Source: UBA6522 sp963664945
Lineage (GTDB): Bacteria > Pseudomonadota > Gammaproteobacteria > Steroidobacterales > Rariloculaceae
Reading direction: 5' to 3'
Assembly: GCA_963664945.1 (NCBI GenBank)
Contig: OY761822.1
Span: 4,030,001-4,094,000 of the forward strand
Length of the DNA stretch: 64,000 nucleotides
Every line of letters begins with the position of its first letter. The first letter of the stretch is position 1. A program made the position numbers and the translations under genes. Under the pieces are notes generated by a model. The model had not been told where the DNA came from. It ran no database searches and saw only the letters and a list, made by a program, of their open reading frames with translations. Shown here piece after piece: positions 33,605 through 41,523 of this stretch.

Positions 33605-35692
33605 GTCGGCCAGTGTGCCCTTGAATCCGACTTCGTAGTTGGTCACGGTCTCGGGCAGAATCGTGACAAGCGGCGCGAGCTCCGGCGTGAAATTAAGATT
33701 GATCTCGTCGTTGAACGCTCCGCTGAGGAAGCCTTGTGAGATTGTCCCATAGATAATGCCACTCTCAAGCCGGTCTCCGGGCGCCAGTGTGCGCGTCAGG
33801 GAAACCATCGGCGTCGTCTTCGTAAACGTGTCCTCAAGGTCGTTTGTGAAGCCGCCGAGAAACACCGAGTTGAAAGTCAACACAGAATCCGGAAGGCACG
33901 CCTCAGTGGGTCCCGAAGCGCCCGGGTTGCTCGTGGGGAGTCCCATCGCGATCAGGTCAGCTTCCGTGGGGGCGTTGGGCAAAGTCAGGTTGTCGTCGAG
34001 AAAATAGATCGGGTTGGTCACGCAGGTCCCCGGTACAGTATTGTGCTCGATAAAATCGAAGGCCCGATCCTCTGTCGTGTAGCGTGCGCCGAAATCCAGT
34101 GTCCAGTCATCGTTGAGGGCGAACGACAGTTGCCCGAAGACTCCGAGTGACTCGTTCTCCACCCACCCACTCTTGGCGTTAACGACAAGAGGCGAGCCGG
34201 TTGTCTGATCGCTGATCCGGTCGAAAACCGACGAAGAGGGGAAGCAGGGAATGGCGACGATGTCGTTCCCGACTGGCTCAAACCCGCCCATGCCATCGGG
34301 TACCAAGGTAAAGTCATTTCTGAGCGCATCAAAGTTCGCCTTGAGAGCGTTGTAGCACTCTAGTTGGCCATTATCGTTATGGTTCTTGTACCAATGCGTG
34401 CCTGCTACGAAGCTCAAGCGATCGCTGACATCCGCCGTGAAGAGCAGCTCCAAAGTGTTCGAATCAACCACGTTGCCGCCACCCCCAAGCGTGGGAGAGG
34501 TACCGAAAGCGTCAATGCGCAGCGGCGAGTAATCGGCGTCTTTCCAGGAAAAACTTGTTTGCTCCATAAGGCTGGCGGTCAGCTGCACGTTCAGGTTGTC
34601 GAGGCCGCCTATCGCGCCGTTCGAGTCCCAATTCGCCACTGCGGAATAGAACTCGACTTCCCGATCTACGACCCCTTCATGTCCCGCCGAGGTCACGTAC
34701 GGGCCGGCCTGATTGTCCAGATGGCAGTTGTACCAGAAGTCGGCCGTCGCGCCAGGATAGATCCGATCGATGTTGCTGACACCGCCGAAGCCACCCCAGT
34801 TACCGACACCGTCGGGGTGGGCCTGTGCGAACTGGGTGACGTCGAGAACCGTGGTGGAAGCCGCCACGGCAGCGAGCCCCCTCGCCGTGGGATACGGCGT
34901 GCATTGCCCGCCGGTTTGGTCGCTCTCGTCGGAACTGGTGCGGACCGCCAGGTCGATCGTCCAATTTTCGTTGGGCGTTAAACGAAGGGCGCCCGAAAAC
35001 GTCTGAAGATCGATTTTGCCGTAGTCTCGGTTAAGCGATCGGTTAAACCAATGGCCATCGTAATTTTCCTGACCAAGGGAAAAACGCCCCCAGATGGTGT
35101 CGCTGAACGGCACGTTGATCGTGCCTTGGAATTCCTCCTGACCGAAGTCGCCAGCTCGCAACACGATGTCGGCGCCGAACTCCGGTTGGGGTTTGGTGGT
35201 GATGTACTGGATCAGGCCACCGGTAGTGTTCTTGCCGAACAGGGTGCCCTGGGGTCCACGCAGGACCTCGATCCGCTCCATGTCCAACGTACTGAAGACA
35301 TTAATAGGTACAGCGATGTAGTGGCCGTCCAGATAAGCAGCGGATCCGGACGACCTCGTGCCACCGGCGCTGACGCCCCCTCCTATGCCGCGAATGAAAA
35401 GTGCGGCCGAGCCGCGGCCATCCGTCTCGCGAAACGTGACATTCGGCACGAAGTCGTGGATGTCCTTGACGTCGTAAATACCCATGGTCGCCATCGTATC
35501 GGAGGTGATCGCCGCGATGGACAGCGGCAATTCCTGGAAATTCTCCTCGCGCCTCCGAGCCGTCACCACGATCTCTTCCAACGCCCCTGTGGCAGCTGCC
35601 GACTGCGGCTGCTGAGCAGGCGCGTCGTTCGCGACCCCCCCTGCGAATAGCGCCGCCAAGAATCCTGCAATTGCGTTTCGTCGTGTTTTCAT
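33605..35692 (-). pseudogene. TonB-dependent receptor truncated by the ISAs1-type element
   Basis: 696 codons remain of an outer-membrane receptor that should have about 850. The signal peptide is MKTRRNAIAGFLAALFAGGV, then the TonB-box region LEEIVVTARRREENFQELPL, the plug domain (VKDIHDFVPNVTFRETDGRG, MERIEVLRGPQGTLFGKNTT) and most of the barrel, ending at GFKGTLAD where the insertion starts. The last about 150 residues, including the terminal strand needed for outer-membrane insertion, are absent, and the frame runs on into the element. It is paralogous to the receptors at 41.5 and 44.6 kb. The gene is probably dead. Confidence 0.9.
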
Positions 35693-35745
35693 CGCTACGT
35701 TCCCCTTTGATAACCGGGATCCCCAGTTATGGACTATTAGTTCGT

Positions 35746-35815
35746 TATGGATAGACCAATCCTATGGATAGACCAATCCTGATCACCTGATAGACGAATC
35801 AGGAGGTCATTTCCG
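35746..35815 (-). promoter_or_regulatory. FecI-type promoter motif and 17-bp tandem repeat upstream of the receptor
   Basis: On the minus strand GGAAAT (35809-35814), 12 bases, then CGTCT (35792-35796), about 100 bp before the receptor ATG. The same motif with the same spacing precedes fecI and the second receptor. Between it and the gene TATGGATAGACCAATCC is tandemly repeated (35746-35762 and 35763-35779). Confidence 0.55.
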
Positions 35816-35902
35816 CTATGGCAACTCGATCGAGTTAGGTGGTTGCGGAACGACTGGCACGTCTCCCATCGACTGGAGAGTCGGTCATTCCAAGGGCTTG
35901 GG

Positions 35903-37492
35903 CTAGTTCAGCGTATTTTTCAGAAGCAACACGGCAGGTCCCGTTTGCACCAGCTGCTCATAGAGATCCGGATACGCGAACATGCCCACGCGCAGGTATC
36001 CTCCGCCGAGCACGACGTCGACGTCATCGTCACCGTCGATGTCGCCGACGTCCATGGTCATCCAGCGGCCCTGCATGACGGCTTCATTCGTGAATGGCGT
36101 GAACTCGAATCGGCCATGATTCTCCAGATAGGTGAACGCTTCTTGCCGATCCGATGAATAATCCGGGTAGAAGGAGATCGCCGCTATATCCAGATCGCCA
36201 TCGTTGTCGAAATCCGCGGCCCTGGCGATGAAAGCCCCGTACATCGGATAGAAATAGGCTTCCTCGAATCGCATGCCACCGCGATTGAGATAGATTCTCA
36301 ATCCATGGTAGTTCTTCGGCGTGTTATACGGATCCGAATCAACGTTGTCTCCGTTCGCGACCAAGACATCCATCAACCCGTCATCGTTAAAATCCTGAAG
36401 CTCGAAGAAGGTGTGACCGTAGCCGGAGTGTGTTTCGAAAATCAGTTCGTCCACGAACTGATTCTGGCCCTGATTGACGAGAAGATGCAGCCCTTCTCTC
36501 GCATCCGAGACCAGCGCCATGATGTCGAGCAGGCCATCGTTGTTGAAATCGTGGGTTCTGACCATTACTCCCCCGGGAAGCCCTAACAGAATGTGCTCCT
36601 CGAAACTCCCATCCTGTCGCGACTCGAACCACGATACATTACCCGTTGTGGCACCGAATCCAGCGACGACAAAGTCCAGCATGCCATCACCGTTCAAGTC
36701 GACGACTTCCATGTCGGCCAGTCGGTAAAGATCGTCCAGCACAAGCGATATGCTTGCATTTGCCGTACTCTCATCAACCAGTTCGACGGCAGAGATATGA
36801 GCGGTACGAGCTTCAGAAGGTTCCGTCGCCAGAAGATCACCGATGGAGGCAACGTAGGCCGTGTCGCCCACAAACTCGATGTCGACCGGCGAGATCGCAG
36901 GGCGAAAACGTCGGGGTGCGACTTTGATGCGACCATCGCTGTCGAGAATTGTCAGTGCCTGACCACCGCTGTCGCCGATGTAGATTTCTTCCCTGTCTTC
37001 TCTGATGCGCACCAGAGTCGTTACGGTTACCGGAGGCTGATAACTGGATCTGGAGACACGAAATCTGTCGAGTTCCCACTGAAGCGTCGGTTTATCCGTC
37101 TGAGGAAGTGGTGTCGCGGGGGCCGCGTCGAGATAGTAGCGTCGAAGTGCTTGCCAGTCGTCGTCATCCAGAGCCGGCGTACCCGGATACGCGTTGTCCA
37201 GCTGCAGGTAAGTCAGCCGAGATCTGACGTTCTCTTGCACCAGCTCCGACTCGTCATCCAGGTAGTCGGTGTTCTCGATGCCGAGGAAATAGCCCATGTA
37301 GCCTAGTGCGGCTACCCAGCTGTGTCGCGGAAGCGTGTCGGGGGACGGCTCCAGGTGGCAAGCTGAACAGTAGATTGCTGCAAGCTCTTCACCTCGCTGC
37401 AGCTCTCGCTGACGCTGACCTGCGACGGTCACAACGATGGTGACCCCGAGCGCGATCATGCCGAAGAACAGTTTCTTTTTGGAAGAAATCAT
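35903..37492 (-). CDS. Secreted FG-GAP/VCBS repeat protein with a c-type haem motif
   Basis: 529 residues. An N-terminal hydrophobic segment (LFFGMIALGVTIVVTVAG) serves as signal or anchor. Near residue 41 is a CxxCH haem motif, YCSACHLEPSPDTLP, as in small cytochrome c domains. From about residue 260 on there are five FG-GAP/VCBS-type calcium-binding repeats: DLNGDGMLDFVVAGFG, DFNNDGLLDIMAL, DFNDDGLMDVLVANGD, DFDNDGDLDIAAISF and DIDGDDDVDVVLGGG. These form a beta-propeller typical of cell-surface or periplasmic proteins. Upstream there is a Fur-like box. Proteins of this kind often sit next to TonB receptors; substrate unknown. Confidence 0.85.
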   Translation of the reverse strand: MISSKKKLFFGMIALGVTIVVTVAGQRQRELQRGEELAAIYCSACHLEPSPDTLPRHSWVAALGYMGYFLGIENTDYLDDESELVQENVRSRLTYLQLDNAYPGTPALDDDDWQALRRYYLDAAPATPLPQTDKPTLQWELDRFRVSRSSYQPPVTVTTLVRIREDREEIYIGDSGGQALTILDSDGRIKVAPRRFRPAISPVDIEFVGDTAYVASIGDLLATEPSEARTAHISAVELVDESTANASISLVLDDLYRLADMEVVDLNGDGMLDFVVAGFGATTGNVSWFESRQDGSFEEHILLGLPGGVMVRTHDFNNDGLLDIMALVSDAREGLHLLVNQGQNQFVDELIFETHSGYGHTFFELQDFNDDGLMDVLVANGDNVDSDPYNTPKNYHGLRIYLNRGGMRFEEAYFYPMYGAFIARAADFDNDGDLDIAAISFYPDYSSDRQEAFTYLENHGRFEFTPFTNEAVMQGRWMTMDVGDIDGDDDVDVVLGGGYLRVGMFAYPDLYEQLVQTGPAVLLLKNTLN

Positions 37493-37507
37493 TCACAGCT
37501 CAACGAT

Positions 37508-37530
37508 TTGATAATGAGAATGGGATCTCC
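37508..37530 (-). promoter_or_regulatory. Fur-like box and diverged promoter motif before the FG-GAP gene
   Basis: GATAATGAGAAT (37510-37521) matches the first 12 bases of the Fur consensus GATAATGATAATCATTATC in 11 positions. On the minus strand it is preceded by GGAGAT (37525-37530), at the place where GGAAAT stands in the other promoters of this region. The CGTCT part is not conserved here. It lies 16-38 bases upstream of the ATG. Confidence 0.5.
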
Positions 37531-37618
37531 CCCACGGAGCCTTCTCGCCCGACTCCCTTTGCTCCACTCTTTCTTCGAACGACACGCCCGCGGCTCGCAA
37601 GTGGGGGTCAATGCAGCG

Positions 37619-38533
37619 TCAGCGCACCGGAGCGGTCGACTCGGCCAGGCGTGCTCTGAAGTCGGCCTCTGAGTCGTCGATCAACTTCGCCCATTCTCCA
37701 GGCGCAAGCGTCAGCGGGCTCGGGCGTGCATCGGCCCAAAGAGCCTCCAGCTTGCCTTCTAACAGGCCTTGCGGTTCGTTGATGATCCGTATGTCTGGAT
37801 TCATCGCTCGCAGGGCCGCGTAGGAATTGAATGCGTCTTCCGGACGGGTGTCGAATTGCGGATTGCCGACAACTGGCTCGGGCGGGCCGCCATAAACAAT
37901 CTGATAGGTCTGCCCGTTCTCCTCTGTGTTGATGAAGTAGGTGGCGGTCCCGGGAGTGTGACCGGGCGTCCAGATCACTTTGACTGAGGATCCTCCGAGA
38001 TTGATGTCATCACCGCTCTGGAGGATGCGACCGACCTGAATCGGCTCGTGACCCCAGGTGTTGCTCTGGCTAATGTCATGGCCGCTCACCAGGGCCGGAA
38101 CCTCGGCCTCCAGAGCCGCCACCGTGGCTCCGGTAAAGCGGCGCAGAGTTTCCATTGTCTCCATGTGGGCGTAATGCGCGTGGGAGACCAGCATCACCTT
38201 GATGTCGGCCGGTGAGAAGCCTAGCGTCACGATGTTCGGGAACACGACGGTCCCCATTTTTTTGGTGCCAGTGTCGATCAGGATGTGGCCCATCGGGGTC
38301 GCAACCAGGATCGAGCCGAGGTTGTTTGAGCCGACGTAGTAGACGTTGCCCATGATCTTGAACGGCTCTTGCGGTTCGCTGTGCAGATCGGGCAGCCGAT
38401 CCCGAGTCATGAACCAATCGGTGTCCTTGCCGCCGATTGCCAAAGGATCGGACACCGTGGGCGCCTGGGCAAAGCTGCCGGAAGAGATCGTAGCGAAAAC
38501 GATGACGGCCAAGACCATCTGTTTTGGGTTCAT
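37619..38533 (-). CDS. Subclass B3-like metallo-beta-lactamase-fold protein with altered metal site
   Basis: 304 residues with a signal peptide (MNPKQMVLAVIVFATISSGS, cut at SFAQA). The fold markers are NVYYVGSNNLGSILVATPMG, HILIDTGTKKMG and TPGHTPGTATYFI (His196 position). The metal motif, normally HxHxDH, is SHAHYAHMETM here: the Asp (position 120 in standard numbering) is Ala. The late His263 position reads IINEPQG without His. Zn1 ligands remain but the Zn2 site is broken, so classic beta-lactamase activity is doubtful. It could be a degenerate hydrolase, a binding protein or an enzyme with a single metal. It lies downstream of the DUF6152 module genes on the same strand. Confidence 0.85.
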   Translation of the reverse strand: MNPKQMVLAVIVFATISSGSFAQAPTVSDPLAIGGKDTDWFMTRDRLPDLHSEPQEPFKIMGNVYYVGSNNLGSILVATPMGHILIDTGTKKMGTVVFPNIVTLGFSPADIKVMLVSHAHYAHMETMETLRRFTGATVAALEAEVPALVSGHDISQSNTWGHEPIQVGRILQSGDDINLGGSSVKVIWTPGHTPGTATYFINTEENGQTYQIVYGGPPEPVVGNPQFDTRPEDAFNSYAALRAMNPDIRIINEPQGLLEGKLEALWADARPSPLTLAPGEWAKLIDDSEADFRARLAESTAPVR

Positions 38534-38631
38534 ATCGGAGATTCCTTGTTTCTTCTCTCAGTCCTCGGGGAGCTTAATTCCAAGCCCAGAGATCCGTTTG
38601 ATCACCCAAGTCTGCCGAATAGATTGGGGCG

Positions 38632-39045
38632 CTATGGTATGTCGAAGAACCCGTCGTCAATGGGCATTGCCCCATTAGCGTCCCAATCTTTGATGGAACC
38701 GTCCCTCGCCTGTACGAACCCGAGGAGACAGTCGCTGCCGCCATCTCTCAGCGGATGGCACCGCACCTTGATGTTGTCACCTGCGCCGATGTAGTCGTGT
38801 GTGATACCTATCCTCTCGAGCGCGGCTGGAGTGTGAGCTTCCAGCGCCCACTCGGTTTTTTGACCGTTATCGTCGGTAACTTCCATGTAGATCCAGGAAT
38901 GCGGGTTGATCAAATGCACTTCCGTCACAACACCCACCAAATCGATGGTCTCCTTCGCATAGTAACCATGAGAATGGTGCGCCCAAACCGGCAATGCGAA
39001 AGCCAGCGTGCTGATAGCCGAAATACCCAAAGTTTTATACGACAT
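38632..39045 (-). CDS. DUF6152 family secreted protein (module copy 1)
   Basis: 137 residues: signal peptide ending PVWA, then the mature start HHSHGYYAKETIDLVG. Family markers: INPHSWIYMEV (invariant Pro-His), W-x-L-E-x-x-T and the Cys pair in RCHPLRDGGSDCLLGF. Function of DUF6152 is not known. The predicted cut AxA|HHS leaves an N-terminal His, which with a second His and the PH motif could bind copper; this is inference. It is 58 bp downstream of the secreted gene at 39104-39775, the same order as in the two other modules. Confidence 0.85.
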   Translation of the reverse strand: MSYKTLGISAISTLAFALPVWAHHSHGYYAKETIDLVGVVTEVHLINPHSWIYMEVTDDNGQKTEWALEAHTPAALERIGITHDYIGAGDNIKVRCHPLRDGGSDCLLGFVQARDGSIKDWDANGAMPIDDGFFDIP

Positions 39046-39103
39046 GCAGGTTCTCCATCAGACTTCCAATCACGCTATGAAACAGGTTCCGCGGTCAATC
39101 CGG

Positions 39104-39775
39104 CTAACGCGTGCGATTGGGCGGCGGAGCCGAATTGTGATAGATACCCCCGTAATGTATGCGATTCCCTTCCTCGTCCAGGAATTGCAGTCCCTGCATA
39201 AACACCCCTCCTCCCCGCACGCCTTCAGGAGTGGTGGCCTCGAGAATGTACAGGCGATCTGCGTGCAGGTAGAACGAGGCAAAGGTACGGGACTGATCGG
39301 GGTTGATGAGATGGAGTCGCAAACCTTCCACGAAGGCGATGAGACCCCACGCGAAATCCGTCATCTCTGCGTCGCGTTTCAGGAATTGCGAGGCCGCGTA
39401 AATCATCGAGCCCTGCACATCCACCCTCCAGTAGCCGACGCCCACGCCGGTGTCGTTGTCGCCTTCGATCGGGCCCAGACAGAGCTCGGTCCCATCGACG
39501 CACGGCGCGACCCGCTCGGTATGAATTCGTTGCGCCTCCCTGTAATCGACCACCGTCACGGAATAGCGGCTCCCGTTCGTCTCGACGCTGTAGATGCGGG
39601 CCGGGAAGGTGGCTCTGTACTCGGACTCCCAGGCGATCTCCTCTACCAGCGGCTCGGCAGGGAAATTAATGAAGAAGCCGTCTTCCACGTTTGGATACTC
39701 GATCCACTGCGCGAACGACGGCCCCGAGAACAACAGGATCCATGTAACTGTTAGAAAACAAAAGAGTTTTTGCAT
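39104..39775 (-). CDS. Secreted module protein, divergent member (copy 1)
   Basis: 223 residues from ATG 39775 (a long upstream extension overlaps the neighbouring gene and is rejected). Signal peptide MQKLFCFLTVTWILLFSGPS, cut near SFA|QW. The mature start QWIEYPNVEDGFFINFPAEP matches the [EQ]-W-x-x-Y-x(4)-D-x-F-x-I-x-x-P-x-E-P signature of the proteins at 40341 and 51316. Other shared parts: FPARIYSVET, RTFASFYLHADRLYILEATT and FLDEEGNRI. Function unknown; periplasmic or outer-membrane-associated by its signal. It precedes a DUF6152 gene like its two paralogues. Confidence 0.8.
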   Translation of the reverse strand: MQKLFCFLTVTWILLFSGPSFAQWIEYPNVEDGFFINFPAEPLVEEIAWESEYRATFPARIYSVETNGSRYSVTVVDYREAQRIHTERVAPCVDGTELCLGPIEGDNDTGVGVGYWRVDVQGSMIYAASQFLKRDAEMTDFAWGLIAFVEGLRLHLINPDQSRTFASFYLHADRLYILEATTPEGVRGGGVFMQGLQFLDEEGNRIHYGGIYHNSAPPPNRTR

Positions 39776-39911
39776 TGATTGTTCCCCTTGAGAGCTGTGT
39801 CGCAGCTCCGAACTGCTCTGCTCCGCCCAGAGCCCGGCGACGCGTTCCTGGAATGACCGCATTGTCTCGGTCAGAACTGCATCAATGTGAAGATTCGTTC
39901 CGGCGGGAAAC

Positions 39912-40334
39912 TCAATTCCAGGCTCGCTCGACGCCGTGCCCGCGCGCCACGTCGCCGTGCATCGGCGTGACAAAACCCAACGCGCAGCCCAGCGAACCGT
40001 CTTTGATCGGGTAACAGCGCACACCAACTCGATCGCCCGGCTGTACGTGATCTTTGCTGACTCCGGCCTCTTCTACTCCCGGTGGAGTGCTGGCGCCCAT
40101 CGCCCACATCTGCGCTTGGCCCTGCTCGTTCTCGATCTCCACATAAATCGTCACGTGCGGAAAAATCCAGTAGACCTGCCTGACAATCCCCTCCATTTCC
40201 ACCAAGGTCGTCATGTTGTAATTGGCGTACGAGTGATGCGCCCGGGCTGGCAGTATTGCTGCGAGCATAGGGAGAACCGCGAATATCAATAGTCCGATTT
40301 TTCGATTCTTCATCTTGAGCACTCTCGAGATCAC
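39912..40334 (-). CDS. DUF6152 family secreted protein (module copy 2)
   Basis: 140 residues (or fewer if the internal ATG at MKNRKIGLLIF is used). Signal peptide ends PARA, then HHSYANYNMTTLVEMEG. FPHVTIYVEI carries the invariant Pro-His, and RCYPIKDGSLGCALGF has the Cys pair. It ends VARGHGVERAWN, identical to the end of the DUF6152 protein at 50890-51309. It follows the secreted module protein 40341-41048 by 6 bp, so they are co-transcribed. Confidence 0.87.
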   Translation of the reverse strand: MISRVLKMKNRKIGLLIFAVLPMLAAILPARAHHSYANYNMTTLVEMEGIVRQVYWIFPHVTIYVEIENEQGQAQMWAMGASTPPGVEEAGVSKDHVQPGDRVGVRCYPIKDGSLGCALGFVTPMHGDVARGHGVERAWN

Positions 40335-40340
40335 GTCAGG

Positions 40341-41048
40341 TCACCGCCTGCGGGGTGGAAGCGGAAATGTCGGGAAGTACGGCGCGTCATACGAAACGCG
40401 AATACCGTACTCGTCGAGAAAGCTTAATGCCGTTGCGAAAAGTACCGGTGGCGGCATTCCGGGAGGCGTGGTCGCCTCCGTAACATAGAGGTAGTTCTCG
40501 TGCCAGAAGATGCTGGCGAACGTCCGTGACCCGTCCTCGTTGAGAAGCTGAATCCTGATGCCTTCGACCCTCTCGTTGGTCGCAGGGCCGAAGTAGGTCA
40601 CCTCGCTCCCGCGTTCGAGGAAGCCGAACGCAGCGTGCAACATTGACCCGCGGATATCACGCTGCACATGGTTGGCGCAAATACCCGGGTTATCGCCACC
40701 GCGGAGATCTCCCGTAGCGGCTCTACAGGCCTGATTCGCCTGCTCGTGCAGCTCATCCGCCTCATTCCAGTCGACGGCCATCGCCGAGTATGTTCCGAAG
40801 TCATCCTCGGCGGTATAGACACGCGCAGGGAGTGTTATACCGTAGCCCGTTTCGTGCGTCGCCGTGTGGATAGCCGGCTCGCCCGGAAAATCGATGCTGA
40901 AACGATCTTCGAACGCGAGGTACTGACTCCATTCCTGAGCCTGAACGGGAGCGACTGCGAGAGCGAACACGAGCGCGCTTGCAGCAATCGATAGCGGACG
41001 CAGGAATCCGGCTGGGGTGGATGGAGATTTGTCGACTCGATGCAGCAT
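40341..41048 (-). CDS. Secreted module protein (copy 2)
   Basis: 235 residues with a signal peptide cut after PVQA|QEWSQYLAFEDRF. The signature SIDFPGEPAI follows, then LPARVYTAEDDFGTYSAMAV, LLNEDGSRTFASIFWHENYL and YVTEATTPPGMPPPVLFATA. It is clearly paralogous to 51316-52044 (about half of residues identical by eye) and more distantly to 39104-39775. No enzymatic motif is visible. Its start lies 11 bp below the end of the cytochrome gene 41060-41497, and its end 6 bp above the DUF6152 gene, so these form one operon. Confidence 0.82.
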   Translation of the reverse strand: MLHRVDKSPSTPAGFLRPLSIAASALVFALAVAPVQAQEWSQYLAFEDRFSIDFPGEPAIHTATHETGYGITLPARVYTAEDDFGTYSAMAVDWNEADELHEQANQACRAATGDLRGGDNPGICANHVQRDIRGSMLHAAFGFLERGSEVTYFGPATNERVEGIRIQLLNEDGSRTFASIFWHENYLYVTEATTPPGMPPPVLFATALSFLDEYGIRVSYDAPYFPTFPLPPRRR

Positions 41049-41059
41049 TCTTCGGACTC

Positions 41060-41497
41060 CTAGAACACACCTTCCCTGAACCGAAAACCCGATTCGCGGT
41101 TCCCTTCACGATAAACGTCGTGACAGGCGTTGCAGACGGCTCCACGGAACTCCCCTGCCGCCTGCCGGACGGGCACTTCGGGCACATCCCGGATTCGACT
41201 CATGAGCTCTTCCAGCCTGGCGAGACGATCGACTCCGTCCCTGACGATCTCGACCGCATCGGCGCGCTCCCGTGAAGACCAGAAACGCGGCAGTCTTCCC
41301 TGAAAATTTCGGCGCAGGATCGCGACGCTGCGCCGGGCATCCTGGTACTCAGCGGCGTCGACGGCCGCCTCCACGGCGCTGAGGGCCTCTTGATTGGACT
41401 GCATCAAAGCCGCGTACTCTTCGAGCGAGATGTCTTCCTGCCCGACAGCCACCTGAGCGAGCAGAGCGGCGGCAAACCCTACCACGATCCGACGCAT
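41060..41497 (-). CDS. Cytochrome c556/c'-like protein
   Basis: 145 residues from ATG 41497, with signal peptide MRRIVVGFAAALLAQVAVG|Q. A helical bundle (SLEEYAALMQSNQEALSAVE and later helices) ends with the haem motif VCNACHDVYREG at the C-terminus, the layout of class II cytochromes (c', c556). It probably transfers electrons in the periplasm. It is located between the second TonB receptor and the secreted/DUF6152 module. The frame continues upstream for 58 codons into the receptor end; those codons do not look like this family and are left out. Confidence 0.85.
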   Translation of the reverse strand: MRRIVVGFAAALLAQVAVGQEDISLEEYAALMQSNQEALSAVEAAVDAAEYQDARRSVAILRRNFQGRLPRFWSSRERADAVEIVRDGVDRLARLEELMSRIRDVPEVPVRQAAGEFRGAVCNACHDVYREGNRESGFRFREGVF

Positions 41498-41523
41498 GGC
41501 TAGACCCCCCCAGGCCACCAACC

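Noticed and set aside
39776..40027. 84-residue N-terminal extension of the secreted protein at 39104-39775
   Set aside because: It overlaps the DUF6152 gene in another frame and would put the signal peptide in the middle of the protein.
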